From assembly GCF_009602465.1 (NCBI RefSeq), contig NZ_WBKP01000012.1:22487-86486 (forward strand): DNA of 64,000 nt, written 5' to 3'. Of the stretch, positions 16,286 to 23,686 are shown piece by piece. The DNA is from Cumulibacter manganitolerans (lineage in GTDB: Bacteria; Actinomycetota; Actinomycetes; Mycobacteriales; Antricoccaceae). Position 1 is the stretch's first letter. Every line of letters begins with the position of its first letter. The position numbers and the translations under genes are program-made. Under the pieces are notes generated by a model. The model did no database searches. It worked only from the letters and a program-made list of their open reading frames with translations, and was not told where the DNA came from.

Positions 16286-17625
16286 GCACCGCCCTGATGT
16301 GGTTTCGCCGGGACCTGCGCCTGAGTGATCACCCCGCGCTGCAGGCCGCGGCCGAGGTGGCCGGCGACGTCCTGCCGTTGTTCGTGCGCGATCCGGCGCT
16401 CACCTCCTCCGGCGGCGCGCGTACCGCCCGGCTCGAGGCGTCCCTGGGCGCGCTGCGCGGCGGCACCGACGACGCGCTGGTGATCCGGACCGGCGACCCG
16501 TCGCTCATCGTCCCGCAGGTCGCCGCCGAGGTGGGCGCCGAGCGGGTGTTCATCTCCGCGGAGACCACGCCGTACGGCCGCCGCCGCGATTGCGCGGTGC
16601 ACCGAGCGCTCGCGGCGGACGGTCGCGAGCTGGTCGCCGTCGGCAGCCCGTACGCGGTCACCCCCGGCCGGGTGCGCAACGGCGACGACGGGCCGTACCG
16701 GGTCTTCACCGCCTTCCGGAAGGCGTGGTCCCGGCACGGCTGGCCGCAGCCTGCCGGCGACGCCCGACCCAGCTGGCGCACCGGGCTCGCCAGCGAGCCG
16801 CTGGACCCGATCGACGGCGTGGACGCCGGCGAGCGGGCGGCGTTGCGGCGCTGGCGCGAGTTCCTGGACACCGACCTGGCCTCCTACGACGAGGGACGGG
16901 ACCGCCCCGACCTGCACGCGACGAGCCGGATGTCGGCCGCCCTCAAGTACGGCGAGATCCATCCGCGCACGCTGCTGGCCGACCTCGCCGACCTACGCGG
17001 CGAGCATCGCGAGGCCACCGACCGCTACGTCACCGAGCTGGCGTGGCGGGAGTTCTACGCGGACGTGCTGTTCCACGACCCCGGCTCCGCGTGGCGCGAC
17101 TGGCGGCCGGAGCTGCGCAGTATCCGCTACGACCACGACGACGCGCTGGTCGAGGCGTGGCGCACGGGCCGCACCGGCTATCCGTTCGTCGACGCCGGCA
17201 TGCGCCAGCTGCTGGCCGAGGGGTGGATGCACAACCGGCTGCGGATGGTGACGGCGAGCTTCCTCGTGAAGGACCTGCACGTGTGGTGGCCGGTGGGGGC
17301 CCGCTACTTCCTGCAGCACCTGCTGGACGGTGATCTCGCCTCGAACAACCACGGGTGGCAGTGGGTGGCCGGTACCGGCACCGATGCGGCGCCGTACTTC
17401 CGCGTCTTCAACCCGGTGCTGCAGGGCCAGCGCTTCGATCCGGACGGCGAGTACGTCCGGCGCTGGGTGCCCGAGCTCAGGCACCTCAAGGGCGCCGACG
17501 CGCATGAGCCGTGGCGTCACGACGACGGCTACCGCGACGGCTACCCCCAGCGCGTCGTCGACCACGCCGAGGAGCGGCGGGAGGCCCTGCAGCGCCTCGA
17601 CGAGCTCAAGGCGCGGCGCCCTTGA
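16282..17625 (+). CDS. phrB: deoxyribodipyrimidine photo-lyase (class I CPD photolyase)
   Basis: A 447-residue light-dependent DNA repair enzyme that splits cyclobutane pyrimidine dimers using FADH-. The N-terminal antenna domain begins ALMWFRRDLRLSDHPAL; the C-terminal FAD domain carries SRMSAALKYGEIHPRT, ELAWREFYADVL, the NRLRMVTASFLVKDLHVWW photolyase signature and DLASNNHGWQWVAGTGTDAAPYF. Trp residues of the electron-transfer chain appear conserved. The antenna cofactor is not predictable with certainty, although 8-HDF is usual in actinobacteria. ATGA overlap with the SDR gene. Its place behind a B12-type light regulator fits light-induced repair. Confidence 0.95.
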   Translation: MSTALMWFRRDLRLSDHPALQAAAEVAGDVLPLFVRDPALTSSGGARTARLEASLGALRGGTDDALVIRTGDPSLIVPQVAAEVGAERVFISAETTPYGRRRDCAVHRALAADGRELVAVGSPYAVTPGRVRNGDDGPYRVFTAFRKAWSRHGWPQPAGDARPSWRTGLASEPLDPIDGVDAGERAALRRWREFLDTDLASYDEGRDRPDLHATSRMSAALKYGEIHPRTLLADLADLRGEHREATDRYVTELAWREFYADVLFHDPGSAWRDWRPELRSIRYDHDDALVEAWRTGRTGYPFVDAGMRQLLAEGWMHNRLRMVTASFLVKDLHVWWPVGARYFLQHLLDGDLASNNHGWQWVAGTGTDAAPYFRVFNPVLQGQRFDPDGEYVRRWVPELRHLKGADAHEPWRHDDGYRDGYPQRVVDHAEERREALQRLDELKARRP

Positions 17626-18347
17626 TCTCGCCGATCGCCGAGCTCCGCCGCTTCATCGCGGCGGCGCTCATCGTGCCGGTACGGCCCCGGCCGCCGGCGG
17701 TCGGACGCCGCGAGCTGACCCGCCGCCGCGTGATCGCCGGGCTGACCATCGTCGCCGGGGCCGTCCTGCTGACCCTCACGGTCCGCACCGAGCCCGGCAG
17801 CACCGCCTTCTTCGTCCTCGGGCTGGTGCTCGCCGCGGTGTGGCTGGTCGGCGCGGTGGCGTCGGGACCGCTGCGGCTGGGTACCGCGAGAACGCGTGCG
17901 GGCGGCCGGTCGCTCGCCGTCGTGCAGTCGCTGGCGCTGGCCGCCGCGCTGATCGCGCTGTTCCTGGCCGGCGCACTCGTCGTCGCGCAGCTGCCCGGGC
18001 TGCGCAACCCGGTGCTGGCGCTGCTCGAGCACAACACCGGCCCGCAGATCCTCGTCGTTCTGGTGACCGTCGTCAACGGGATCGCCGAAGAGGTGTTCTT
18101 CCGCGGCGCGCTCTACTCCGCAATCGGCGCCAGCGTCCCGGCCGTGGTGATCACGACGCTGCTCTACGGGCTGACCACCGTGGGCAGCGGGGTCCCGCTG
18201 CTGTCGCTCGCCGCGGTCATGCTCGGCGTGGTGACCGCCCTGCAGCGGCGGGTCACCGGAGGCGTGCTCGGCCCCATCATCACGCACGTGACCTGGTCGG
18301 TCGCGATGCTGCTGCTCCTGCCCCTAGTACTCGATCTCGCGAGGTGA
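17622..18347 (+). CDS. CPBP family intramembrane metalloprotease
   Basis: A 241-residue polytopic membrane protein with about six hydrophobic segments. The CPBP/Abi motif is present: the EEVFFRGALYS diglutamate-Arg segment and a later THVTWS His motif, both required for the Rce1-like glutamyl protease fold. Its substrate is unknown. The start is TTG at 17622, overlapping the photolyase stop as TTGA; no better in-frame start exists without deeper overlap. Its membership in the run suggests a membrane-linked role in the light response. Confidence 0.85.
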   Translation: MISPIAELRRFIAAALIVPVRPRPPAVGRRELTRRRVIAGLTIVAGAVLLTLTVRTEPGSTAFFVLGLVLAAVWLVGAVASGPLRLGTARTRAGGRSLAVVQSLALAAALIALFLAGALVVAQLPGLRNPVLALLEHNTGPQILVVLVTVVNGIAEEVFFRGALYSAIGASVPAVVITTLLYGLTTVGSGVPLLSLAAVMLGVVTALQRRVTGGVLGPIITHVTWSVAMLLLLPLVLDLAR

Positions 18348-18352
18348 GGCGA

Positions 18353-19840
18353 ATGTCCCACGAGTCCACGCACCACGGCTCCCCCGATCCGGCGTCGTCG
18401 GCGGCCGCTCCTCGAGGCGGCCGCACGGCGCTCGTGACGGGCGCCACCGGCTACATCGGTGGCGCGCTGATACCGGTCCTCCTCGCCGACGGCTTCACCG
18501 TGCGAGTGCTCACGCGGGACGCGCACCGCCTGGACGGCACTGAGTGGCAGCGCCAGGTGGAGGTCGTCGAGGGCGACGGGGGGTCCGCCGCGGACCTCGA
18601 TCGCGCGCTCGACGGCGTCGACGTGGCGTACTACCTCATCCACTCGATGGGCTCCAGCGAGGACTTCGTCGCCCGCGACCGCGCGCTGGCCACTGCATTC
18701 GCCGCCGCGGCCGACAGGGCCGGGGTCGGGCGCATCGTCTACCTCGGCGGCATCCATCCGCACGACGAGGAGCTGTCCGCGCACCTGGCGTCCCGTGCGG
18801 AGGTCGGTCGCATCCTGCTCGGCTCGAGCGTCCCGACGGCTGTCCTTCAGGCGGCCGTGATCCTCGGAACCGGTTCCGCGTCGTTCGACATGCTGCGCCA
18901 CCTGGCGTCGAGACTGCCGGTGATGGTGGCACCGCGGTGGCTGCGCAACCGCGTCCAGCCGATCGCGATCGCCGACGTCGTGCGCTATCTGCGCGGTGCG
19001 GCGGACCTGCCGGCCGAGGTCAACCGGACCTTCGACATCGGCGGTCCCGACGTGCTGACGTACCGCGAGATGCTCGTGCGCTACGCGCGCCTGACCGGGC
19101 ACGGGCGCCGGCTGATCGTCACGGTCCCGGTGCTCACCCCGCGGCTGGCGAGCCGCTGGATCGGCCTGGTGACCCCGCTGAACGTCCCGCTGGCCAGGGC
19201 GCTCATCGACAGCCTGGTGCACGAGGTGGTCTGTTCCGAGGACGACATCCGCGGCTACGTGCCGGACCCCGCGGGTGGTCTGGCGGGCTTCGACGAGGCG
19301 GTCGGCTCGACCCTGGGAAGCACCCCGACGGACGGCGGTCCCCGCAACCTGGCACTCACCTCGGCCGCGACGGTCGCGGCCGCCGCGGTCGGCTCGCTCG
19401 CCACCACCCCGGGTTCGCGCTGGTACCGGTCCCTGGACCTGCCGTCGTGGCAGCCGCCGACCATCGCGTTCCCGGTGGTGTGGACGGCGCTGTACGCCGA
19501 CATCGCCGCCACGTCCGCGGTCGTGCTGACCGACCTGGAACGGCGGGAGAAGGCCTCCGAGGCAGCCGCGTACAAGCGGGCGCTGTGGGCGAACCTCGCG
19601 CTGAACGCGGGCTGGAGCGTGCTGTTCTGGCGGGTGCGCCGGCCGTGGCTGGCTGCGCTGGAGAGCGCCGTGCTCACCGCGAGCTCGGCCGATCTCGCCC
19701 GCCGGGCGGCCGCCTCGAGCCCGCAGCGCGGCGCCCGGTTGGCGCCCTACGCGGCGTGGACCGGTTTCGCCACCGCGCTGAGCACGGCGATCGCGCGCCG
19801 CAACCGACCCGCTGCGCTCAGGGGGCGCCGGAGTCGGTGA
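18353..19840 (+). CDS. fusion of NmrA/SDR-a type NAD(P)-binding domain with TspO/MBR domain
   Basis: A 495-residue two-domain protein. Residues about 24-325 form an extended-SDR/NmrA-like fold (LVTGATGYIGGALIPVL; VAYYLIHSMGSS; RIVYLGGIHPHDEEL; RTFDIGGPDVLTYREM). Residues about 331-484 form a TspO (tryptophan-rich sensory/benzodiazepine receptor) domain with W357YRSLDLPSWQPP and LNAGWSVLFWRVRRPW motifs and five hydrophobic helices. TspO proteins bind porphyrins and affect tetrapyrrole homeostasis, often under light or oxygen control. The ATG follows the CPBP stop by five bases with a GAGG site. The final 23 bases overlap the convergent DUF2382 gene. A fusion tethers the soluble NAD(P)-binding domain to the membrane. 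Confidence 0.88.
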   Translation: MSHESTHHGSPDPASSAAAPRGGRTALVTGATGYIGGALIPVLLADGFTVRVLTRDAHRLDGTEWQRQVEVVEGDGGSAADLDRALDGVDVAYYLIHSMGSSEDFVARDRALATAFAAAADRAGVGRIVYLGGIHPHDEELSAHLASRAEVGRILLGSSVPTAVLQAAVILGTGSASFDMLRHLASRLPVMVAPRWLRNRVQPIAIADVVRYLRGAADLPAEVNRTFDIGGPDVLTYREMLVRYARLTGHGRRLIVTVPVLTPRLASRWIGLVTPLNVPLARALIDSLVHEVVCSEDDIRGYVPDPAGGLAGFDEAVGSTLGSTPTDGGPRNLALTSAATVAAAAVGSLATTPGSRWYRSLDLPSWQPPTIAFPVVWTALYADIAATSAVVLTDLERREKASEAAAYKRALWANLALNAGWSVLFWRVRRPWLAALESAVLTASSADLARRAAASSPQRGARLAPYAAWTGFATALSTAIARRNRPAALRGRRSR

Positions 19841-20267
19841 CCGGGTCGATCTCCTGCAGCTCCAGGCTGCCGTCCGCGTCGACCTCGAGCACCTCGCGGC
19901 GGCGTTCCAGCGGCCCCGCGACGGTGGCGTGCTTGACCTGCCGGCCCCACAGCACGCGCTCGACCGGGACGACCCGCTTGTGCACGACCGGCTCCTCGCG
20001 GTACAGGATCAGCTCGGTGGGCTGCTCGTCGACGAACAGCGCTCCCGGCGCCGGTGTGGGGTCCACCGCGTCGTCGTACTCGACGTAGAACTCCTCCCGG
20101 CTCACGTCCACCTCGATGGTGATCGTCTCGGTCACGATCCGCTTGCCGATCCGGGCGGTCCCGTAGCGGCCGGGCAGCACCCTCGCGGTCTCGCGCTGCT
20201 CGTGCAGCACCAGTGCGGGCTCGCGCTCATGCCCGCCGGCCATGTCCTCGTCGGATAGCTCGCTCAC
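19818..20267 (-). CDS. DUF2382 (YsnF/AvaK) domain-containing protein
   Basis: A 149-residue charged protein with the DUF2382 repeat pattern: VLHEQRETARVLPGRYGTARIGKRIVTETITIEVDVSREEF, then EEPVVHKRVVPVERVLWGR, alternating basic and acidic beta-strands. The family is linked to general stress responses (B. subtilis YsnF), but its molecular function is unknown. No signal peptide or membrane segment. It overlaps the end of the NmrA-TspO gene by 23 bases on the opposite strand and lies 81 bp downstream of a second DUF2382 gene with the same orientation, so the two probably form an operon. Confidence 0.85.
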   Translation of the reverse strand: MSELSDEDMAGGHEREPALVLHEQRETARVLPGRYGTARIGKRIVTETITIEVDVSREEFYVEYDDAVDPTPAPGALFVDEQPTELILYREEPVVHKRVVPVERVLWGRQVKHATVAGPLERRREVLEVDADGSLELQEIDPVTDSGAP

Positions 20268-20348
20268 TGCGGTACCTCCATACCCGCTCGATGAGAGGGA
20301 CGCCGGGCGGAGCGCTGCTCCGCCCGGCGTCCCGAGGGCCGATCGCGA

Positions 20349-21173
20349 CTAGAGCCGGTCGGTCCGGTCGTCGCGGACGCCGGTCTCCTCGATCTCCACC
20401 TGCTCCTTCTGGACGTCGGCCTGGACGTTCTCGGTGTCCTGCACGGTGCGCTTGTCCACGTCGATCCGCTCGACGGGCACGGTCTCCTTCTCGATGACCG
20501 GACGCTCTTCGTGCAGCGGCACCTCGACCTCCTCCTCGCTGAGGCTCGCGTTGCCGCCGCGGACCGTCTCGCCGTCCGCGATCGGGGTGCGCTCGACGCG
20601 CACCTCCTCGCGGCGCACCGGTACCTCGACGTTCTCCCGCTCGGTCACGACGTGCTTGCGCAGCCGCAGCCGTCCGGTCTCCCGCTCCTCGGTGCCCACG
20701 TCGAGACGCTCCTCGCGCCGCACCACGCCCTCGCCGGTGTCGCCGTCGTCGACGACGGCCTCGCGATCGCGGTCGATGCCCGAGTCGCGTCCGACGCGAG
20801 CGCCGTCCCCGACAGCAGCCCCGTCGTGCCGGATGCCGTCACCGCCGCGGGTGTAGTACTCGTAGAGCCGCCGTTCCTCGTCGAGGCTCAGGTGCTGATC
20901 GGCCGCCACGTTCGGCGCGTCCTTGACGTAGGACTTCTCGTACGGGACGTGGATCTCGTCGCCCGAGACCCGGGCCTCGCGCAGCGGCACGAAGGTCTCG
21001 TTCGTGCCGAACAGTCCGGTGTTCACCGTCACCCAGCTCGGACGGCCCGAGTCGTCGTCGGTGTACAGGGTTCCGACGCTGCCGATCTTGTCACCGTCGC
21101 GGTCGTAGACCTTGGCGTCGAGAAGCTCGTCGAAGCTGTCACGGGAGGTGAGGTCGTTACGGTCGTGTGCCAT
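20349..21173 (-). CDS. PRC-barrel and DUF2382 domain-containing protein
   Basis: A 274-residue acidic protein. Residues about 10-85 form a PRC-barrel (DAKVYDRDGDKIGSVGTLYTD; FVPLREARVSGDEIHVPYEK), followed by LSLDEERRLYEYYTR, an acidic linker, and a DUF2382 domain with RLRLRKHVVTERENVEVPVRREEVRVE and ERPVIEKETVPVERIDVDKR. The combination is common in actinobacteria and associated with osmotic or desiccation stress; the mechanism is unknown. AAGGAG eight bases upstream of the ATG at 21173 supports the start over an in-frame ATG 72 bases further up. It is probably co-transcribed with the shorter DUF2382 gene downstream. Confidence 0.88.
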   Translation of the reverse strand: MAHDRNDLTSRDSFDELLDAKVYDRDGDKIGSVGTLYTDDDSGRPSWVTVNTGLFGTNETFVPLREARVSGDEIHVPYEKSYVKDAPNVAADQHLSLDEERRLYEYYTRGGDGIRHDGAAVGDGARVGRDSGIDRDREAVVDDGDTGEGVVRREERLDVGTEERETGRLRLRKHVVTERENVEVPVRREEVRVERTPIADGETVRGGNASLSEEEVEVPLHEERPVIEKETVPVERIDVDKRTVQDTENVQADVQKEQVEIEETGVRDDRTDRL

Positions 21174-21524
21174 TGTTGCGCTCCTTGCATGTGATCGCGC
21201 GCGCAATGCCGCCGCGCGCGGTTCTGCGATGGGCGCCCGGCGCAACCCAGTGGGGGCGGGCGCCGGGCTCTGCTTTCTGCAGTGGCTGCCGGCGCTTCTT
21301 GTCGGCTGAGGCCGACACTAACCCCTGATGCGAGGACGGCGGGCGGAAATCTCGGGCCGCCTCACAAGGCGCTCACCTGGCCGAGGGCCGGGAGCGGGGA
21401 AACGGCTGCTGCCCGCACGCATGGAAGTGCCGATGTGGTGGCTTCTTCCCCAAGCCACCACACCGGCAGTGCCTATTAAAGCGCACCCGGGCGGGAGCGC
21501 GCCCGCAGACACGCCGCCCAACAT
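21174..21524. other. 351-bp intergenic region without a gene
   Basis: No convincing reading frame. It contains the upstream region of the PRC-barrel gene, a GCCCGGCGC/GCGCCGGGC inverted repeat (21235-21243 and 21260-21268), the strong hairpin at 21428-21468, and a short AT-rich CCTATTAAAG stretch (21472-21481). The small open frames here have poor codon use. Confidence 0.6.
21428..21468 (-). terminator. strong hairpin downstream of the YqgE gene
   Basis: Perfect 11-bp arms TGTGGTGGCTT (21434-21444) and AAGCCACCACA (21452-21462) around a 7-nt loop, extended by TGCCG/CGGCA after one mismatch. It lies 57 bp beyond the stop of the YqgE gene on its downstream side. There is no T-tract, so it would be an actinobacterial-type (I-shaped) terminator or an mRNA-stabilising hairpin. 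Confidence 0.6.
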
Positions 21525-22151
21525 CTAGTTGCGGGCGGGATTGTCGGGGCAGGCCCGCAGGAACGCGGCGCCGCCCACCTGCCGGGAGAGCACCGTGCGC
21601 CACAACGTGGCCGACACCGCAGACACCGCGTCGTCGGCCACGCTCGGCACGACGAGCCAGGCACCGAGCGCGATCTCGTACTCGAGCTGGCCCGGGTCCC
21701 AGCCGGCGTACCCGCGAAACAGCCGGACGCCGGCGACGGACGGCAGGATCACGTCGGGGTCGACGTCCCCCTCGACGCGATACAGGCTCTGGTGGCGGTA
21801 CGCCTTGACCTCGACCAGCCCGGGGACGTCGAGGCCCTTGCGGCCGACCGCCAGGCACAGCACGAGCTCGGGATCGCACGGGCCGCCGCGGTGCAGCTTG
21901 CGCGGCGGCAGCGCCGAGCGCCACCAACGCGGCAGCGCGGTGCGCACGTCGTCGCGGGTGGGCTCGGAGAGGATCACGCCCTGGTAGCCGTCGTCGAAGT
22001 CGCCCACGATCAGCACCACCGTGCGCTCGAAGCCGGGGTCGCCGAGGGACGGCATCGCCACCAGGAGCGCGCCGACCTCTGGACGGTCGAGGCCCGCCGG
22101 CCCCACGCCGTCCAGCCAGTCGGTCACGTCGTCGCGGTGCATCCTTCTCAT
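21525..22151 (-). CDS. YqgE/AlgH family protein
   Basis: A 208-residue protein of the UPF0301/AlgH family: VGALLVAMPSLGDPGFERTVVLIVGDFDDGYQGVILSEPT is the hallmark N-terminal block, LHRGGPCDPELVLCLA the second, and LFRGYAGWDPGQLEYEIALGAWLVVP the third. The structure is known but the biochemical function is not; some homologues affect transcriptional regulation in proteobacteria. The start MRRM at 22151 and an alternative ATG at 22142 are both possible. It is divergent from the MFS transporter. Confidence 0.88.
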   Translation of the reverse strand: MRRMHRDDVTDWLDGVGPAGLDRPEVGALLVAMPSLGDPGFERTVVLIVGDFDDGYQGVILSEPTRDDVRTALPRWWRSALPPRKLHRGGPCDPELVLCLAVGRKGLDVPGLVEVKAYRHQSLYRVEGDVDPDVILPSVAGVRLFRGYAGWDPGQLEYEIALGAWLVVPSVADDAVSAVSATLWRTVLSRQVGGAAFLRACPDNPARN

Positions 22152-22270
22152 TGTCCCAGCCGCGCGGCCGGGCACCCTGCCGGGCACCCCGGCGCCCGAA
22201 CCGACCGCCCCACGCACGCCGCACCCCCGTCTCAGCCAGCCCCGCACACAAGGGTCGTAGGCTGGTGCTC

Positions 22271-23608
22271 GTGAGCGAGCGGCTGGAGAAGACCTACCCG
22301 GCCCACGCACATCCGCATCTGGACGCCCTGCGCGGCTCGCACGCCGTGAAGGCGATCCTGGGCCTCCCGGGATTCCGCCGGCTGTACGGCGCCCGTCTCG
22401 CCTCCCAGTGGTCCGACGGGATGTTCCAGGCCAGCCTCGCCGGCACCGTGCTGTTCAATCCCCAGCACGCCGCCACCCCGGCGGACATGGCCGCCAGCTT
22501 CGCGGTGATGCTGCTGCCGTACTCGTTGATCGGCCCGTTCGTCGGCGTCCTGCTCGACCGGTACAGCCGGCGGCACCTGATGACCATCGCGCAGCTGCTG
22601 CGTGCGGTGGCCGTGGTGGCGACCTGCGTGCTGGTCTGGGCCGGCTACCAGGGCTTCGGCTTCTACGCGCTGGCCCTGGTGTCGCTGTCGCTGTCCCGGT
22701 TCTTCCTGTCCGGCCTGTCCGCGGCGCTGCCGCACGTCGTTCCCCGCAACACGCTGGTCACCGCCAACGCGTTCTCCACGACCAGCGGCACGGTCGTCTC
22801 GATCCTCGGCGGGGCCTGCTCCATCGCGCTGCTGAGCCTGACCGGCAAGAGCGACCACGGCTACGCGGTCGTGGCCGCGACCAGCCTGCTCGGACCGCTG
22901 CTGTCGGCGTGGCTGATGAGCCTGTTCGCGCCGGCCGCGATCGGCCCCGACCACGCCACCCGGCAGTCCGCGCAGCGGATCGTCGACGTGCTGCGGGGCG
23001 TCGTCGAGGGCGCCCGGCACATCTACGCGCACCGCGAGGTGGCCGGCGTGCTGACCTCCATCGCCGCACACCGGTTCATCTTCGGCGCGGTCGGTGTCTC
23101 GATCCTGCTGCAGTTCAAGAACCACGTCCCGGCCGGTGGCCTCGTCCCGCGGGACATCGCCGGCATCGGGATGGCGCTCGGCATCGGCGGTCTCGGCGCG
23201 CTCATCGCGGCGGCGATCACCCCGGCCGTGGCGCGCGCAATCGGGAAGAACGCCTGGATCGTGATCGCGTACGGCACGCTCGGCACGGCGTCCGGGCTGA
23301 TCATGCTGATCGACCGGCCGTGGTCGATGATCGTCGCGTCGTTCTGCCTCGGCTTCGCCGGGCAGGCCGTGAAGGTGTGCGCCGACACGATCGCGCAGGA
23401 GACCATCGACGAGTCCTTCCAGGGCCGCACCTTCGCCGTCTACGACACGACCTTCAACGTGTCGTTCGTGATCGGTGTCGTGCTCGCGGCGTACGCGCTG
23501 CCGGGCTCCGGGCGCACCAGCTGGTTCTTCGTGTCGATCGCGGTCATGTACGCCGCGGTCGCCGCGCTGTACCGGCTGATCGCGCTCAAGCACGAGGTCC
23601 GCCGCTAG
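22271..23608 (+). CDS. MFS transporter
   Basis: A 445-residue membrane protein with about 12 hydrophobic segments and the major facilitator motif GVLLDRYSRRHLM between helices 2 and 3. The FRRLYGARLASQWSDGMFQASLAG start and PHVVPRNTLVTANAFSTTSGT loop resemble the enterobactin-exporter-like (EntS/MFS_3) subgroup, suggesting export of a small molecule; the substrate is unknown. The GTG at 22271 is preceded by TAGGCT (22258-22263), consistent with a leaderless transcript; upstream in-frame starts would overlap the divergent YqgE promoter. Repeat B1 begins on the base after its stop codon. Confidence 0.85.
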   Translation: MSERLEKTYPAHAHPHLDALRGSHAVKAILGLPGFRRLYGARLASQWSDGMFQASLAGTVLFNPQHAATPADMAASFAVMLLPYSLIGPFVGVLLDRYSRRHLMTIAQLLRAVAVVATCVLVWAGYQGFGFYALALVSLSLSRFFLSGLSAALPHVVPRNTLVTANAFSTTSGTVVSILGGACSIALLSLTGKSDHGYAVVAATSLLGPLLSAWLMSLFAPAAIGPDHATRQSAQRIVDVLRGVVEGARHIYAHREVAGVLTSIAAHRFIFGAVGVSILLQFKNHVPAGGLVPRDIAGIGMALGIGGLGALIAAAITPAVARAIGKNAWIVIAYGTLGTASGLIMLIDRPWSMIVASFCLGFAGQAVKVCADTIAQETIDESFQGRTFAVYDTTFNVSFVIGVVLAAYALPGSGRTSWFFVSIAVMYAAVAALYRLIALKHEVRR

Positions 23609-23670
23609 CCCCCGTTGTGTCGTGCCCACTTCGGGCGACGTCGCCCGGAGTCGTCACACGACAACGGGGG
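23609..23670. repeat. palindromic intergenic repeat, family B copy 1
   Basis: It begins immediately after the MFS stop codon and occupies most of the gap to the convergent pcnA end. Outer arms share CCCCCGTTGT and ACAACGGGGG, with a small offset inside (GTCGTG against CACACG). The core CCACTTCGGGCGACG is identical to copy 3, and GGGCGACGTCGCCC (23633-23646) is a perfect inner palindrome. Confidence 0.85.
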
Positions 23671-23686
23671 ACGTCGACCGCGGGAG

